IMG/VR virus record: IMGVR_UViG_3300031669_000139
Location: 1 to 33,685 of that record
From: a virus
DNA: 33,685 nt
Strand: one strand, 5' to 3'
This document shows positions 22,266-30,064 of the stretch, one piece after another. Position 1 is the first letter of the stretch; every line of letters begins with the position of its first letter. A program made the position numbers and the translations under genes. A model generated the notes under the pieces. The model was not told the origin of the DNA. It was given only the letters and a program-made list of their open reading frames with translations, and searched no databases.

Positions 22266-22601
22266 TTATGTTTCTTTTATTTTCTTTTTAAATTTTGATA
22301 CTGATTGGGCAAATGAACACCTTATCACTTGAGACATATAAGCAAAAGCGTTTTCAGATACTTCTGGATTATATTTAGTGAAATGTTTACCACAGGATAC
22401 GAAAGCTAAAACTTCTGCTAATATAGATTGATCTATTGCCTCTGCGACTTCCATTTCTTTTAACCATGGCCATACATATCTGTGCGATAACGATGTTATC
22501 ATTTTTGATACCATTTCCACGGCATTTTCTGTAAGCTTTCCTATTTCTTTAGATTTGATAAGTTCTTCTCTTAATTCATCATTACGAACGTATTTCTCCA
22601 T
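22266..22601 (-). CDS. gp55-like late sigma protein, copy A (region 2 only)
   Basis: 111 residues from ATG 22601. An upstream TTG (22673) in frame would add 24 residues, but that stretch does not look protein-like and overlaps AT-rich leader. YVRNDELREELIKSKEIGKL (4-23) and the later NAFAYMSQVIRCSFAQSVSKFKK align with copy B and T4 gp55 region 2. It lacks the C-terminal extension of copy B. Two tandem copies suggest duplication with divergence; one may have become a co-activator or inhibitor. First gene of the late-type head operon. Confidence 0.72.
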   Translation of the reverse strand: MEKYVRNDELREELIKSKEIGKLTENAVEMVSKMITSLSHRYVWPWLKEMEVAEAIDQSILAEVLAFVSCGKHFTKYNPEVSENAFAYMSQVIRCSFAQSVSKFKKKIKET

Positions 22602-22713
22602 ACTTAATTGTTTTTTAACAATAATTAGTGTTTTATGTGAAAAATTTTTATTAATTTTTATGTGAGTACACAAGCAAAATCACTTAAAAATTAAAGTATA
22701 CCTATTTTATAAA

Positions 22714-22741
22714 GAAAAGCGGAAATAGTTTTATCTCCGCT
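22714..22741 (-). terminator. Terminator after the 95-aa membrane protein gene
   Basis: On the - strand AGCGGAGATA, loop AAAC, TATTTCCGCT (arms 22741-22732 and 22727-22718, one G-U pair), then TTTTC. The remaining 22602-22713 is AT-rich leader/promoter for the sigma pair with TATAAAATAG at about 22700-22712; no better promoter can be fixed. Confidence 0.82.
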
Positions 22742-22766
22742 AAAGTATTTTAAGAAATTGTTAAAA

Positions 22767-23054
22767 TTAATTTTCTGCTAAGGTTCCGGTGAGTTTGTTT
22801 AATTTCTCTAATTGCTCATTTTGTTTTTCTATTTGTTCTGTATGAACAATAATAGCTGATTCCATTTCTGGTAATTTTTTATCTAAATAAGTTTTTAAAC
22901 TATCAAATTCTGTTGTCACATAATCAACTTTTTCTTGAAATTTAGGTTTACAAATAGTAGCATCTATTATAGCATATCCAAATAAAATTGCTAGAATCAT
23001 GGCTATAAGAAATGATGACCATGTTATTTTAATAGATTTTTTGGTTTTTTGCAT
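22767..23054 (-). CDS. Small N-anchored coiled-coil membrane protein, 95 aa
   Basis: Basic start MQKTKKSIKI, one membrane helix (about 11-31, TWSSFLIAMILAILFGYAII), then a helical region with heptad spacing (LKTYLDKKLPEMESAIIVHT; EQIEKQNEQLEKLNKLTG). Unrecognised. It follows a larger protein of the same design by 8 nt and ends in a terminator. The pair could form a heteromer in the inner membrane, for example for lysis or membrane penetration; not demonstrated. Confidence 0.72.
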   Translation of the reverse strand: MQKTKKSIKITWSSFLIAMILAILFGYAIIDATICKPKFQEKVDYVTTEFDSLKTYLDKKLPEMESAIIVHTEQIEKQNEQLEKLNKLTGTLAEN

Positions 23055-23062
23055 TTTATTGA

Positions 23063-23602
23063 TTATTTTATAATTGGCTTAGCTTTTATACTAAATTTTG
23101 ATGAATCAATAGATTCTGGATTTCCAAATTCATCTAATGGAATAAATTCTACTTCTCCTTTATATGTGCTTGGATTTTCGAATTCTTTAGGAGTATATGC
23201 TTTTTGTAATTTCTCATAAGATTCATTTAATAATGTTAATCTTTCAAGAATTTCTGATGTATTTTCTCCTCCTTGTGAAATAATCAAATCTAATTTTTTG
23301 TTAGTATTTTCATTTAGTTCTTCAACTAAAGTATAAATGTTTTCTAAATAATCTAATATTTCAGAGTTATACGCATATTGTGCTTTTCTGAAATCATCAA
23401 ATCTATCTATTAAAGTATAAGTGGTTTCTATTGTTTGCTCTATTTTAGCTAATTCCTTATCCTGACCATTAGACACTTTTTTAGAGAATAAGAAATAACT
23501 CCCAAGAATTATTAATGACATAACCAGAATGTACTTCAGTACAGTCGGAGTTTTCTCATAAAATTGATTAAAATTGAATTTTTCAAATTGAACAATTGCC
23601 AT
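23063..23602 (-). CDS. N-anchored coiled-coil membrane protein, 179 aa
   Basis: One membrane helix at about 22-40 (VLKYILVMSLIILGSYFLFS), then a long charged helical region (about 50-140) and a C-terminal segment with EFENPSTYKGEVEFIPLDEF and basic end. Unrecognised; the layout resembles i-spanins and some tail-injection proteins. Same operon as the 95-residue membrane protein. Start ATG 23602 has a poor, AT-rich leader without SD. No partner lipoprotein is evident. Confidence 0.72.
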   Translation of the reverse strand: MAIVQFEKFNFNQFYEKTPTVLKYILVMSLIILGSYFLFSKKVSNGQDKELAKIEQTIETTYTLIDRFDDFRKAQYAYNSEILDYLENIYTLVEELNENTNKKLDLIISQGGENTSEILERLTLLNESYEKLQKAYTPKEFENPSTYKGEVEFIPLDEFGNPESIDSSKFSIKAKPIIK

Positions 23603-23651
23603 GTTTTAATTAATGACGTTTCATAGTGCACCTAAGTGCATTATTTTAATT

Positions 23652-23678
23652 TAGAACTCTTATACAGAAAGAGTTCTA
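23652..23678 (-). terminator. Possible hairpin terminator at the end of the 931-aa gene
   Basis: TAGAACTCT (23678 side 23670-23678 as agagttcta) pairs over 9 bp with 23652-23660; the stop codon is inside. It lacks a clear T-run afterwards, so it may be a weak terminator or just mRNA end structure. Confidence 0.4.
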
Positions 23679-26455
23679 AGTAGAGCCACCGGAGCAGATG
23701 AAACCTCTTGGGTTCCATTTGCATTTTTAACAATTCTTACTTCGTCAGTATCTCCTACTGCTTGAGTAAAATCTGTAACATTAATTAAAACATTTTCAAG
23801 AGCCTCACCAGAGGTTTCATCAATTAAAACACCTTCAACAAAATTATCTGGATTTGCAAAGTCATTGATGTTTTCTAGAATCCTAATTTGTGATTTTGGT
23901 AAAATTGATGTTCTTCCTTCAACTAATACGTTGACAGGTTTTTCATCTTCGGCATCATTCCACTCATTAAACTTAACAAAACAATTACTTACTTTTACAG
24001 GTGTGTTACCCATAAAAATGCCACATTTAACATATTGTTCAAATAATGACTTAGTAGTTAAGTTTTGAAGTGTTACTTTATCGAATTTATATGGAGGTTT
24101 TGTTATTTCAACTTGTTTTTCTCCAACAACTTTTACTTTGTTAGGAGCAACTTGTTTGGTAGAATATTGTATTTGAACAAGTAAGTCACCATTACTCATT
24201 ATTCCAACAACATTACCTTTTTTACCATCAACTGTTACCTCGTCAAGAATTTGAGCATCTTCGTTTAAACTCTTAAACTTTTTTTTTACGTTTTTGGATT
24301 CAGTAACTTTCTTTTTAAGAAATACTCTTGGAACATTTGCCGGTCTTTCTTTAACATCAACATCTTCAACTTCAACTTCATCTTCACTTTCCATATCGGT
24401 TTGTTCTAATTCCTCAGGTGCTACTTCAGCAGGTTCTGCTCCCATTTCAATTTCTTCAGCTGTTTCATCTTCTCCTTCTTCAGAAATATCCTTCTTGGGA
24501 TCGTATTCTTCATCTTCATCTTCTTCAGCTGGCAATTCTTCCTCTTCTTCATCGCCTAATTCGATTTCTTCTTCTCCACCTTCTTCTTCAGCTCCGATTT
24601 CTTCTTCTCCACCTTCTTCTCCACCTAATTCTCCTTCTTCGCCTTCAACTTCTCCAGCTTCTTCTTCGCCTTCAATTTCTTCCTCTTCTTCTCCAGCTTC
24701 AGCAGCATCTGCAGCAGCTTCAACATTGTCAACACCTAAGTCAACTTCGTCATCTTGAATTGATGGTGAGTCGCCAAGAAGTTCTGTTTGATCGTCCTGG
24801 AATGTTATTTCAGAAGCGGGAGAGTCTTCCATGTGCTCAGCACCTACAACGACACCTGCAGTTTGGTCAACTTCTTCTCCTTTTGCAGTAGAAGTTGGTT
24901 CAGGAATTGGAACAGTATACTTTTCTCCGTCAACGTCAATACTAACTGTAACACCTTCTGCTACACTAGTATATTTTTCAATTTCGTTAACATAATCTTT
25001 ATACTCTTCTTTAACTTCTTTAAGTTCTTCCTGTAAAGCTTCTAATACTTGTGAAGTAACTTCATTTATAGGTTGATTATTAAATTTTTCTATTTTTTGA
25101 TTGAGATCAGTTATATAATCTCTATATGCTTTCTTAGCTTCATTTATTTGAGCTAAAATCTTTTCTTTATTCGGTAAAATATCAGCAAATGTCTTAGATA
25201 CATCAAATCTCATATGTTCCATCATTACCTTCTCAGCTTGGATTGGGTTAATGTTTCTATAGAACGTAGTTTTGTTATTTGTAGGATCATAAGTAGTGAT
25301 ATAGATATTGTTTCTTAATTTAATGATATCAGCCGCATGGCCTTCATCTTCCTTAAGATAAACTCTTTTAGCAAAATCTATTTCAACTATTTCATCATAG
25401 TTTTTCATAAGAGCCTCTGCTAACATAAAGAAATGAGTGTTTCCAGTCCATTGAGAAACTTGTGCAGCATCTTTAAGCTCTTGTTCATTCATTGAATGAG
25501 TATTAATAGTAACAACACCTTCACTAATAATAGCTTTGTCACTTCCAACATAAAGTGTTATTTCTTTCTTTCCAATTTCTACATTAGGAAGGTTAACAGC
25601 TTCACATAATCTTTTAAAGCTTTCATCTATTTTTTCAACTTCGGCTTTCTTAAGTTTATTAACGTTATTTCCTTTTTTAACATAAAAACTGCCTTTGATA
25701 TTAAATAAAACTTCATTTTCTCCTAAATACATAAGAGGTGAATAAACTTTATCAATATCGGCTTGACCATTCGCATATTCTAATTGAAGATCAGTTGCAT
25801 CTACCATTACGATATTAATAATATCTCTTATAAATGGATCATAACTAAACTTAACAAGAGTTTCCTTTAAGAAACTTTTTGTTTGCTCAGTTTTATTTGC
25901 AAGATAATTGTTAACCACATCTTCAATAAGAGGCAATAAATAATTGCTCTTAGTTGCCTTCATAGTTTCAATAATCTTAGTGATATCAATATCATTTCTG
26001 TACTGAGAAACTCTCTGAGATAATGCATCTAATTGAGTAGTAACGCCAGATACCCAATTGTATTCGCCAGCCAAAGCAGAAATGAAATCTTCATAAATAA
26101 GAACCTCTGGATATTGATTTATCTTTTCTTCAAAATGCTCTAATATTCCCATGAGGGTTTGATCATCCTTTGCTTCTGTTTCTTTAAGAATATTTATAGC
26201 CTTTCTAACACCAATATTCTTGATGGAGAAAAGTCTTTTCTCATTCGTTAACCACTCTGCAATTAATTCATTTTCAGGATGTTTTTCTAATCCTTCAAAT
26301 AAATTTTCCATGGCCACTCTTTCTATTTCGAATCTAGCTTCTGGAGTTACACCATTGTAAATTGCAGAACTCATTGCTGCGATTGTTGTTTCGCATAATG
26401 ATTTAACCTCTGGCAAGGTAGTAGTTCTCTTAAGTTCGTTAATCTTTGCTATCAT
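23660..26455 (-). CDS. Large acidic protein with poly-Glu middle, 931 aa; putative virion/core protein
   Basis: Three parts. Residues 1-545 look folded and mostly helical, with a beta-containing section near 225-420 (PLMYLGENEVLFNIKGSFYV). Residues about 558-690 are extremely Glu/Gly-rich (for example EGEEGELGGEEGGEEEIGAE). The C-terminal 215 residues begin with a basic stretch KKKVTESKNVKKKFKSLNED and continue as beta-rich. Between them KVTES resembles the KFVNES motif of other proteins here. No known family. The size, its strong promoter element and acidity would suit a head scaffold or core component, or a DNA mimic; both are inference. No enzyme motif found. Confidence 0.78.
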   Translation of the reverse strand: MIAKINELKRTTTLPEVKSLCETTIAAMSSAIYNGVTPEARFEIERVAMENLFEGLEKHPENELIAEWLTNEKRLFSIKNIGVRKAINILKETEAKDDQTLMGILEHFEEKINQYPEVLIYEDFISALAGEYNWVSGVTTQLDALSQRVSQYRNDIDITKIIETMKATKSNYLLPLIEDVVNNYLANKTEQTKSFLKETLVKFSYDPFIRDIINIVMVDATDLQLEYANGQADIDKVYSPLMYLGENEVLFNIKGSFYVKKGNNVNKLKKAEVEKIDESFKRLCEAVNLPNVEIGKKEITLYVGSDKAIISEGVVTINTHSMNEQELKDAAQVSQWTGNTHFFMLAEALMKNYDEIVEIDFAKRVYLKEDEGHAADIIKLRNNIYITTYDPTNNKTTFYRNINPIQAEKVMMEHMRFDVSKTFADILPNKEKILAQINEAKKAYRDYITDLNQKIEKFNNQPINEVTSQVLEALQEELKEVKEEYKDYVNEIEKYTSVAEGVTVSIDVDGEKYTVPIPEPTSTAKGEEVDQTAGVVVGAEHMEDSPASEITFQDDQTELLGDSPSIQDDEVDLGVDNVEAAADAAEAGEEEEEIEGEEEAGEVEGEEGELGGEEGGEEEIGAEEEGGEEEIELGDEEEEELPAEEDEDEEYDPKKDISEEGEDETAEEIEMGAEPAEVAPEELEQTDMESEDEVEVEDVDVKERPANVPRVFLKKKVTESKNVKKKFKSLNEDAQILDEVTVDGKKGNVVGIMSNGDLLVQIQYSTKQVAPNKVKVVGEKQVEITKPPYKFDKVTLQNLTTKSLFEQYVKCGIFMGNTPVKVSNCFVKFNEWNDAEDEKPVNVLVEGRTSILPKSQIRILENINDFANPDNFVEGVLIDETSGEALENVLINVTDFTQAVGDTDEVRIVKNANGTQEVSSAPVALLRTLSV

Positions 26456-26483
26456 AGCTTTTGCGTTATTTAAATTATGAAGA

Positions 26484-26499
26484 TTTTATTTTATATATT
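26484..26499 (-). promoter_or_regulatory. Promoter-like AATATATAAAATAAAA element
   Basis: On the - strand 28 nt before ATG 26455; near-identical to the best elements at 3125, 18040 and 31983. Confidence 0.62.
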
Positions 26500-26537
26500 T
26501 ATTGTTTACATACAAATTCTTTCTTTTTCCTAATAAG

Positions 26538-27884
26538 TTAGATGATTTTTAATTCCTTGACAACCCCGAACACATCATTATTAACACTGTTGGCTATGTG
26601 GAGATCTATTACCTTGTAATCTACCGTGCCTGGGAATACAATGCTGGCATCAGGAGCCACCCACACAGGGTTAATAGAATCAATTTTGTAATGATTTATA
26701 TTCAAGAAAATATCTCCCGGTTCAGTATATTTAGTTTCCCCGGTATCATATTTCATTTCCAAAATTATTCCTATGCTTGTATCAGAAGATGAAGCCATAA
26801 AATACCCTTCATTTATAATATAGAATGAAGATTCATTTATAATTTTTGTATCTGTGTTTGGAAGTATTGCAATTATAGGTTCTCTGTATACAGAAATGCT
26901 ACCATCTATTTCTTCATAAGTGATAGTTGGTTGCTTATAATTTGTGAAAGTTTCCGGAATATTCCAATACCAATATTCGTGGTTTTCAATTCCCTTTTCT
27001 AGTAAATTCCATTCATTATCACCGCTTATTAGCCAGTATGCATCTACTTTATTTAAAATAAATAATTCTTTATTGTATGACCATTCTACTAATAATGGAT
27101 AGCCCTTTGGAATAACTGTTAGAGTTTGTGGAGTTATTAGTTCAATAGTTCCGTCATCTTTTTCAATATCTCCATTATCCCTTTCTCCATACATTCTAAG
27201 ACCTATTCCTCTCATATAATTATTTGCATCCATTTCGGTTGTTGGATCAAATACTGGTTGATATGTTTCTACTTCTATAGTGAATTTTAATTTTGGCCTG
27301 CTTGTATCACCTTGTTCAAATGAATATTCTATCATTTTCTCCATTGTATTATCTTCTGAGAATCCGGAAGTTGCTCCTAATCTCATTCCTTTGTAATAAA
27401 CATAGAATGTTTTTGTTTTATAGAAAGCTTCCCTGATTGCTTGTTCTACTTTAAGAGCAGTTACTTGTGTGTCAAGCCATAATTCACATTCAAAATTTAC
27501 CGTAAGTGGAATTGAATAAAGAAAAGATACAAATGATTGAAGTTTTCCATCAACTTCTTTGACATAACGTCCTTGTACAAATCGATTTGTAATTCTATTT
27601 GCATCTATTGTAGATCCAGTATAAGTGAGTATTCCTCTTGGAATTCTATCAAAATTACCATCTACTGGTTTTGGGAAATTACAATCGGCATAATGGGTGT
27701 AAAAATCCTGCATGAATCTTTCATCGCCTGATTGATTATAAAACCAAGGAACATCTACTTCCTCAATTTCTTCATTAGACCATACTTGATTGTATTTGAT
27801 ACCATTATTAAGCACATCAAGCATACCTGCTATAATAGCCCTTGAAATAATATCCTCATTGTTATAAGTATTGTATAGACTCAT
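26538..27884 (-). CDS. Putative virion structural protein, 448 aa
   Basis: Unrecognised with certainty. N-terminal block (MSLYNTYNNEDIISRAIIAG, then VPWFYNQSGDERFMQDFYTH around 45-65) seems conserved-looking; the rest is beta-rich with many aromatic/acid segments, and the section FYKTKTFYVYYKGMRLGATS (about 152-171) is tail-protein-like. It could be a neck, baseplate or tail completion protein. It follows a promoter-like element and stands alone between the 109-residue membrane gene and the acidic gene. Codons at 26560-26680 are GC-richer than around. Confidence 0.72.
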   Translation of the reverse strand: MSLYNTYNNEDIISRAIIAGMLDVLNNGIKYNQVWSNEEIEEVDVPWFYNQSGDERFMQDFYTHYADCNFPKPVDGNFDRIPRGILTYTGSTIDANRITNRFVQGRYVKEVDGKLQSFVSFLYSIPLTVNFECELWLDTQVTALKVEQAIREAFYKTKTFYVYYKGMRLGATSGFSEDNTMEKMIEYSFEQGDTSRPKLKFTIEVETYQPVFDPTTEMDANNYMRGIGLRMYGERDNGDIEKDDGTIELITPQTLTVIPKGYPLLVEWSYNKELFILNKVDAYWLISGDNEWNLLEKGIENHEYWYWNIPETFTNYKQPTITYEEIDGSISVYREPIIAILPNTDTKIINESSFYIINEGYFMASSSDTSIGIILEMKYDTGETKYTEPGDIFLNINHYKIDSINPVWVAPDASIVFPGTVDYKVIDLHIANSVNNDVFGVVKELKII

Positions 27885-27890
27885 TTAATC

Positions 27891-27910
27891 GATTGTTTTT
27901 TTATATATTC
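27891..27910 (-). promoter_or_regulatory. Promoter-like GAATATATAAAAAAACAATC element
   Basis: 6 nt before ATG 27884 on the - strand. It lies between 9-nt arms ATTGTTTTT and AAAAACAAT, so it may be presented in or hidden by a weak hairpin. Confidence 0.55.
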
Positions 27911-27936
27911 TTTGAAAAACAATGAGTCTCAGAAAA

Positions 27937-28266
27937 TTACACGTCAAAAGTCATCCCTTTGGTATACGAATTCCATTGTTTTAAAGTCATTCCATATTTT
28001 TTGGCATATCTTTTAGTATAATAATGTTTAACTAAGAAGGAAGAAAATGCCCACATTACTAATCCGAATAATCCAAAGAACATTCCTTTAACAACATCGA
28101 ATATAGCATCGTTGAATATGATCATTAAAGCACCTATGGTTATTATACCAAAGAATATAAAATTGCCTATCCATTTAGTATAAAATTTATAAAACCATTT
28201 ATAATATTTTGGTGGGTCAAAATTATTTATTGCTTCTAATTGTTCTGGTGTTGGTGGAGGGTACAT
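27937..28266 (-). CDS. Two-helix membrane protein, 109 aa
   Basis: Cytoplasmic-looking N-terminus (MYPPPTPEQLEAINNFDPPK, aromatic KWFYKFYTKW), then hydrophobic segments at about 33-50 (IGNFIFFGIITIGALMII) and 60-80 (GMFFGLFGLVMWAFSSFLV), and a basic tail HYYTKRYAKKYG. Unrecognised. Leader AATAAATAAAATAAAAA before ATG without SD; 17 nt from the stop of the helicase gene, so possibly transcribed with it. Confidence 0.72.
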   Translation of the reverse strand: MYPPPTPEQLEAINNFDPPKYYKWFYKFYTKWIGNFIFFGIITIGALMIIFNDAIFDVVKGMFFGLFGLVMWAFSSFLVKHYYTKRYAKKYGMTLKQWNSYTKGMTFDV

Positions 28267-28283
28267 GGCTATTTTTATTTTAT

Positions 28284-29999
28284 TTATTCGCGTATTTTTA
28301 TTCTACTCATGAATTCTGGTGGAAAAGCCTTTCTATTTTTATGAATTAAATCTGCAAGTGATCCATCTAACATATAAGTTGTTGCATAATCATCTTCACT
28401 TCTTACACTTCTTCCGGTTCCTTGAAGTATATTTATAATGGCTTTCCATTGATACCAAGAAGGATTTATGCTTAATTTTGTTTTTACGAATCTATCAGCA
28501 AGTGATAAATAAGGCACCTTAGCGAATATCTGAAAGCGGCTCCATTCGTCTTTAAGGTCCAATCCTTCCAACAAACTGGGGCCCATCAGGACCTTCGAGT
28601 GATCCCTCTTGAGCATCTCAAGTACCTTCCTCTTCTCTTCGGTCCCTTCATACACTAAAATCCTTCTTTTATTTTTTGCAGAAAGATTGTTATGAATTTT
28701 CATTGTGAGATTATAAGAAGCACTATGGATTATTCCATTTTCATTTGGATGTTCATCAAGAATATCATTTATTTTTTCACATAACCAAGGGAGATTAGCT
28801 TCTATTTGATTATATGTCATCCTTCTTTTATTCCAAAAATAAATAGGTGAATTAGAATAATCAAAATTAGAATCCATTTTTATATAGCTAGCTTCACTTA
28901 ATGCAATACTTTTTAAATAATCAGATGGATTAGCAAATGTAGCAGACATTAAAAGACGAAATCCTGTGTGAGCATGAAAATATTTTTTCATCATATAATT
29001 TTCTTCCAAACAATTGAAAACTAATTCTTCATCATTAGAAGGATTTTTTACAATATTTCTTGTAGAAGTTTTATCTATGATGTAAACATAATCTTCTACT
29101 TTACAATGAAAGTCTTTTAACCAATCACATAATCTTAGGGCTTCTCTCCATTCTTTTGGCGGATCATCCTTTGGGTACTCTTCTTTTACCGTGTCTTTAA
29201 GTAATTCAATTGAAGGTTTATAATTTTCTAAATAAATTTCTACTTTCCTTAAAGTTTTAAACAACTCATCTTGATTTTCAAAATCGAATAAAGCTTTAGT
29301 TAAAACTTTAAGTGATTGGAAATCTTTTTCATGATCTTTTATTTTATATGTCCCAAAGAAATTTGTTAATTTTTCTAATTTGTCAAGTGTTTTAGAATCA
29401 AATCTTGGGGAATAATGATTTTGGACAATATCAAGAATTTTATGGCCTTCATCACATATTGTAAAATCTCTTGGTGGAAATAATTGTTCATCTTCATCCA
29501 TGTGATTATTTACATAGTTTTGCATTATAAGCCAATAGGCATAATTAAGAAGAGCTGTTTTTGATTCTGATGCAAAATCCCTAGCATTAAAATAAGGGCA
29601 TTCTGTGTAACAATGCATTCCTCTTGGTTTTTTATTTCTTATTCGACAAGTACCAAGGGAATTTTTCTCCATATTATCAATACACAGATAATTGTCAATT
29701 CCTTTCACAGATCCCCATCTTAGGTGATATTTTCTAAAGTCATTTTCATATTGTTCTTGTAACGAAATATCAGAAGCTAATATGTACCCTTTCTTTCCAT
29801 TTTCATTTAAAATAAAGGCAACAGCCATTCCAATAATAGATTTTCCAGATCCAACAGGAGCATCTAAAATTACAGTTTTTGATCCTTTTTCATAAGCATT
29901 GATTATTTGTTCAATTGCTTCCTTTTGTCCCTTACGCCATACAAAATCTTCAGGCATAAATGTTTCTACAAATTCTTCTAAAAGATTGTTTATTTTCAT
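28284..29999 (-). CDS. XPD/DinG-like superfamily 2 helicase with iron-sulfur Cys cluster
   Basis: 571 residues. Q-like start FVWRKGQKEAIEQII, Walker A DAPVGSGKS (46-54), then Cys106, Cys118, Cys130 and Cys134 in the arrangement C-x11-C-x11-C-x3-C, matching the 4Fe-4S domain of XPD/DinG. Walker B is DEGH (183-186). Later: LLMSATF (motif III), GPSLLEGLDLKDEW (motif V) and QGTGRSVRSEDD (motif VI). Such enzymes unwind DNA 5' to 3' and remove R-loops or structures; in this phage it may aid replication, recombination or repair. T4 uses other helicases (Dda, UvsW). Codon usage from about 28510 to 28650 is markedly GC-richer than the rest. Confidence 0.88.
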   Translation of the reverse strand: MKINNLLEEFVETFMPEDFVWRKGQKEAIEQIINAYEKGSKTVILDAPVGSGKSIIGMAVAFILNENGKKGYILASDISLQEQYENDFRKYHLRWGSVKGIDNYLCIDNMEKNSLGTCRIRNKKPRGMHCYTECPYFNARDFASESKTALLNYAYWLIMQNYVNNHMDEDEQLFPPRDFTICDEGHKILDIVQNHYSPRFDSKTLDKLEKLTNFFGTYKIKDHEKDFQSLKVLTKALFDFENQDELFKTLRKVEIYLENYKPSIELLKDTVKEEYPKDDPPKEWREALRLCDWLKDFHCKVEDYVYIIDKTSTRNIVKNPSNDEELVFNCLEENYMMKKYFHAHTGFRLLMSATFANPSDYLKSIALSEASYIKMDSNFDYSNSPIYFWNKRRMTYNQIEANLPWLCEKINDILDEHPNENGIIHSASYNLTMKIHNNLSAKNKRRILVYEGTEEKRKVLEMLKRDHSKVLMGPSLLEGLDLKDEWSRFQIFAKVPYLSLADRFVKTKLSINPSWYQWKAIINILQGTGRSVRSEDDYATTYMLDGSLADLIHKNRKAFPPEFMSRIKIRE

Positions 30000-30011
30000 G
30001 TAGTTTTTATG

Positions 30012-30042
30012 ACAAAAAAAGACCTAAGTTTCCTTAGGTCTT
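30012..30042 (-). terminator. Terminator after the 269-aa GxxVNE protein
   Basis: AAGACCTAAG, GAAA loop, CTTAGGTCTT, then T-run (arms 30019-30028 and 30033-30042). Located 22 nt after the stop at 30065 on the - strand and before the helicase gene start. Confidence 0.88.
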
Positions 30043-30064
30043 GTTAAATATTTTTATATAATTT

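Noticed and set aside
22602-22673. N-terminal extension of gp55-like copy A from TTG 22673
   Set aside because: The added 24 residues do not resemble gp55 and cover AT-rich leader; ATG 22601 aligns with the start of copy B.
24294-24891. Two long + strand ORFs rich in Ser or Leu over the acidic tract
   Set aside because: They are complements of the Glu-codon repeats of the 931-aa gene; low-complexity, no leader or start signal.
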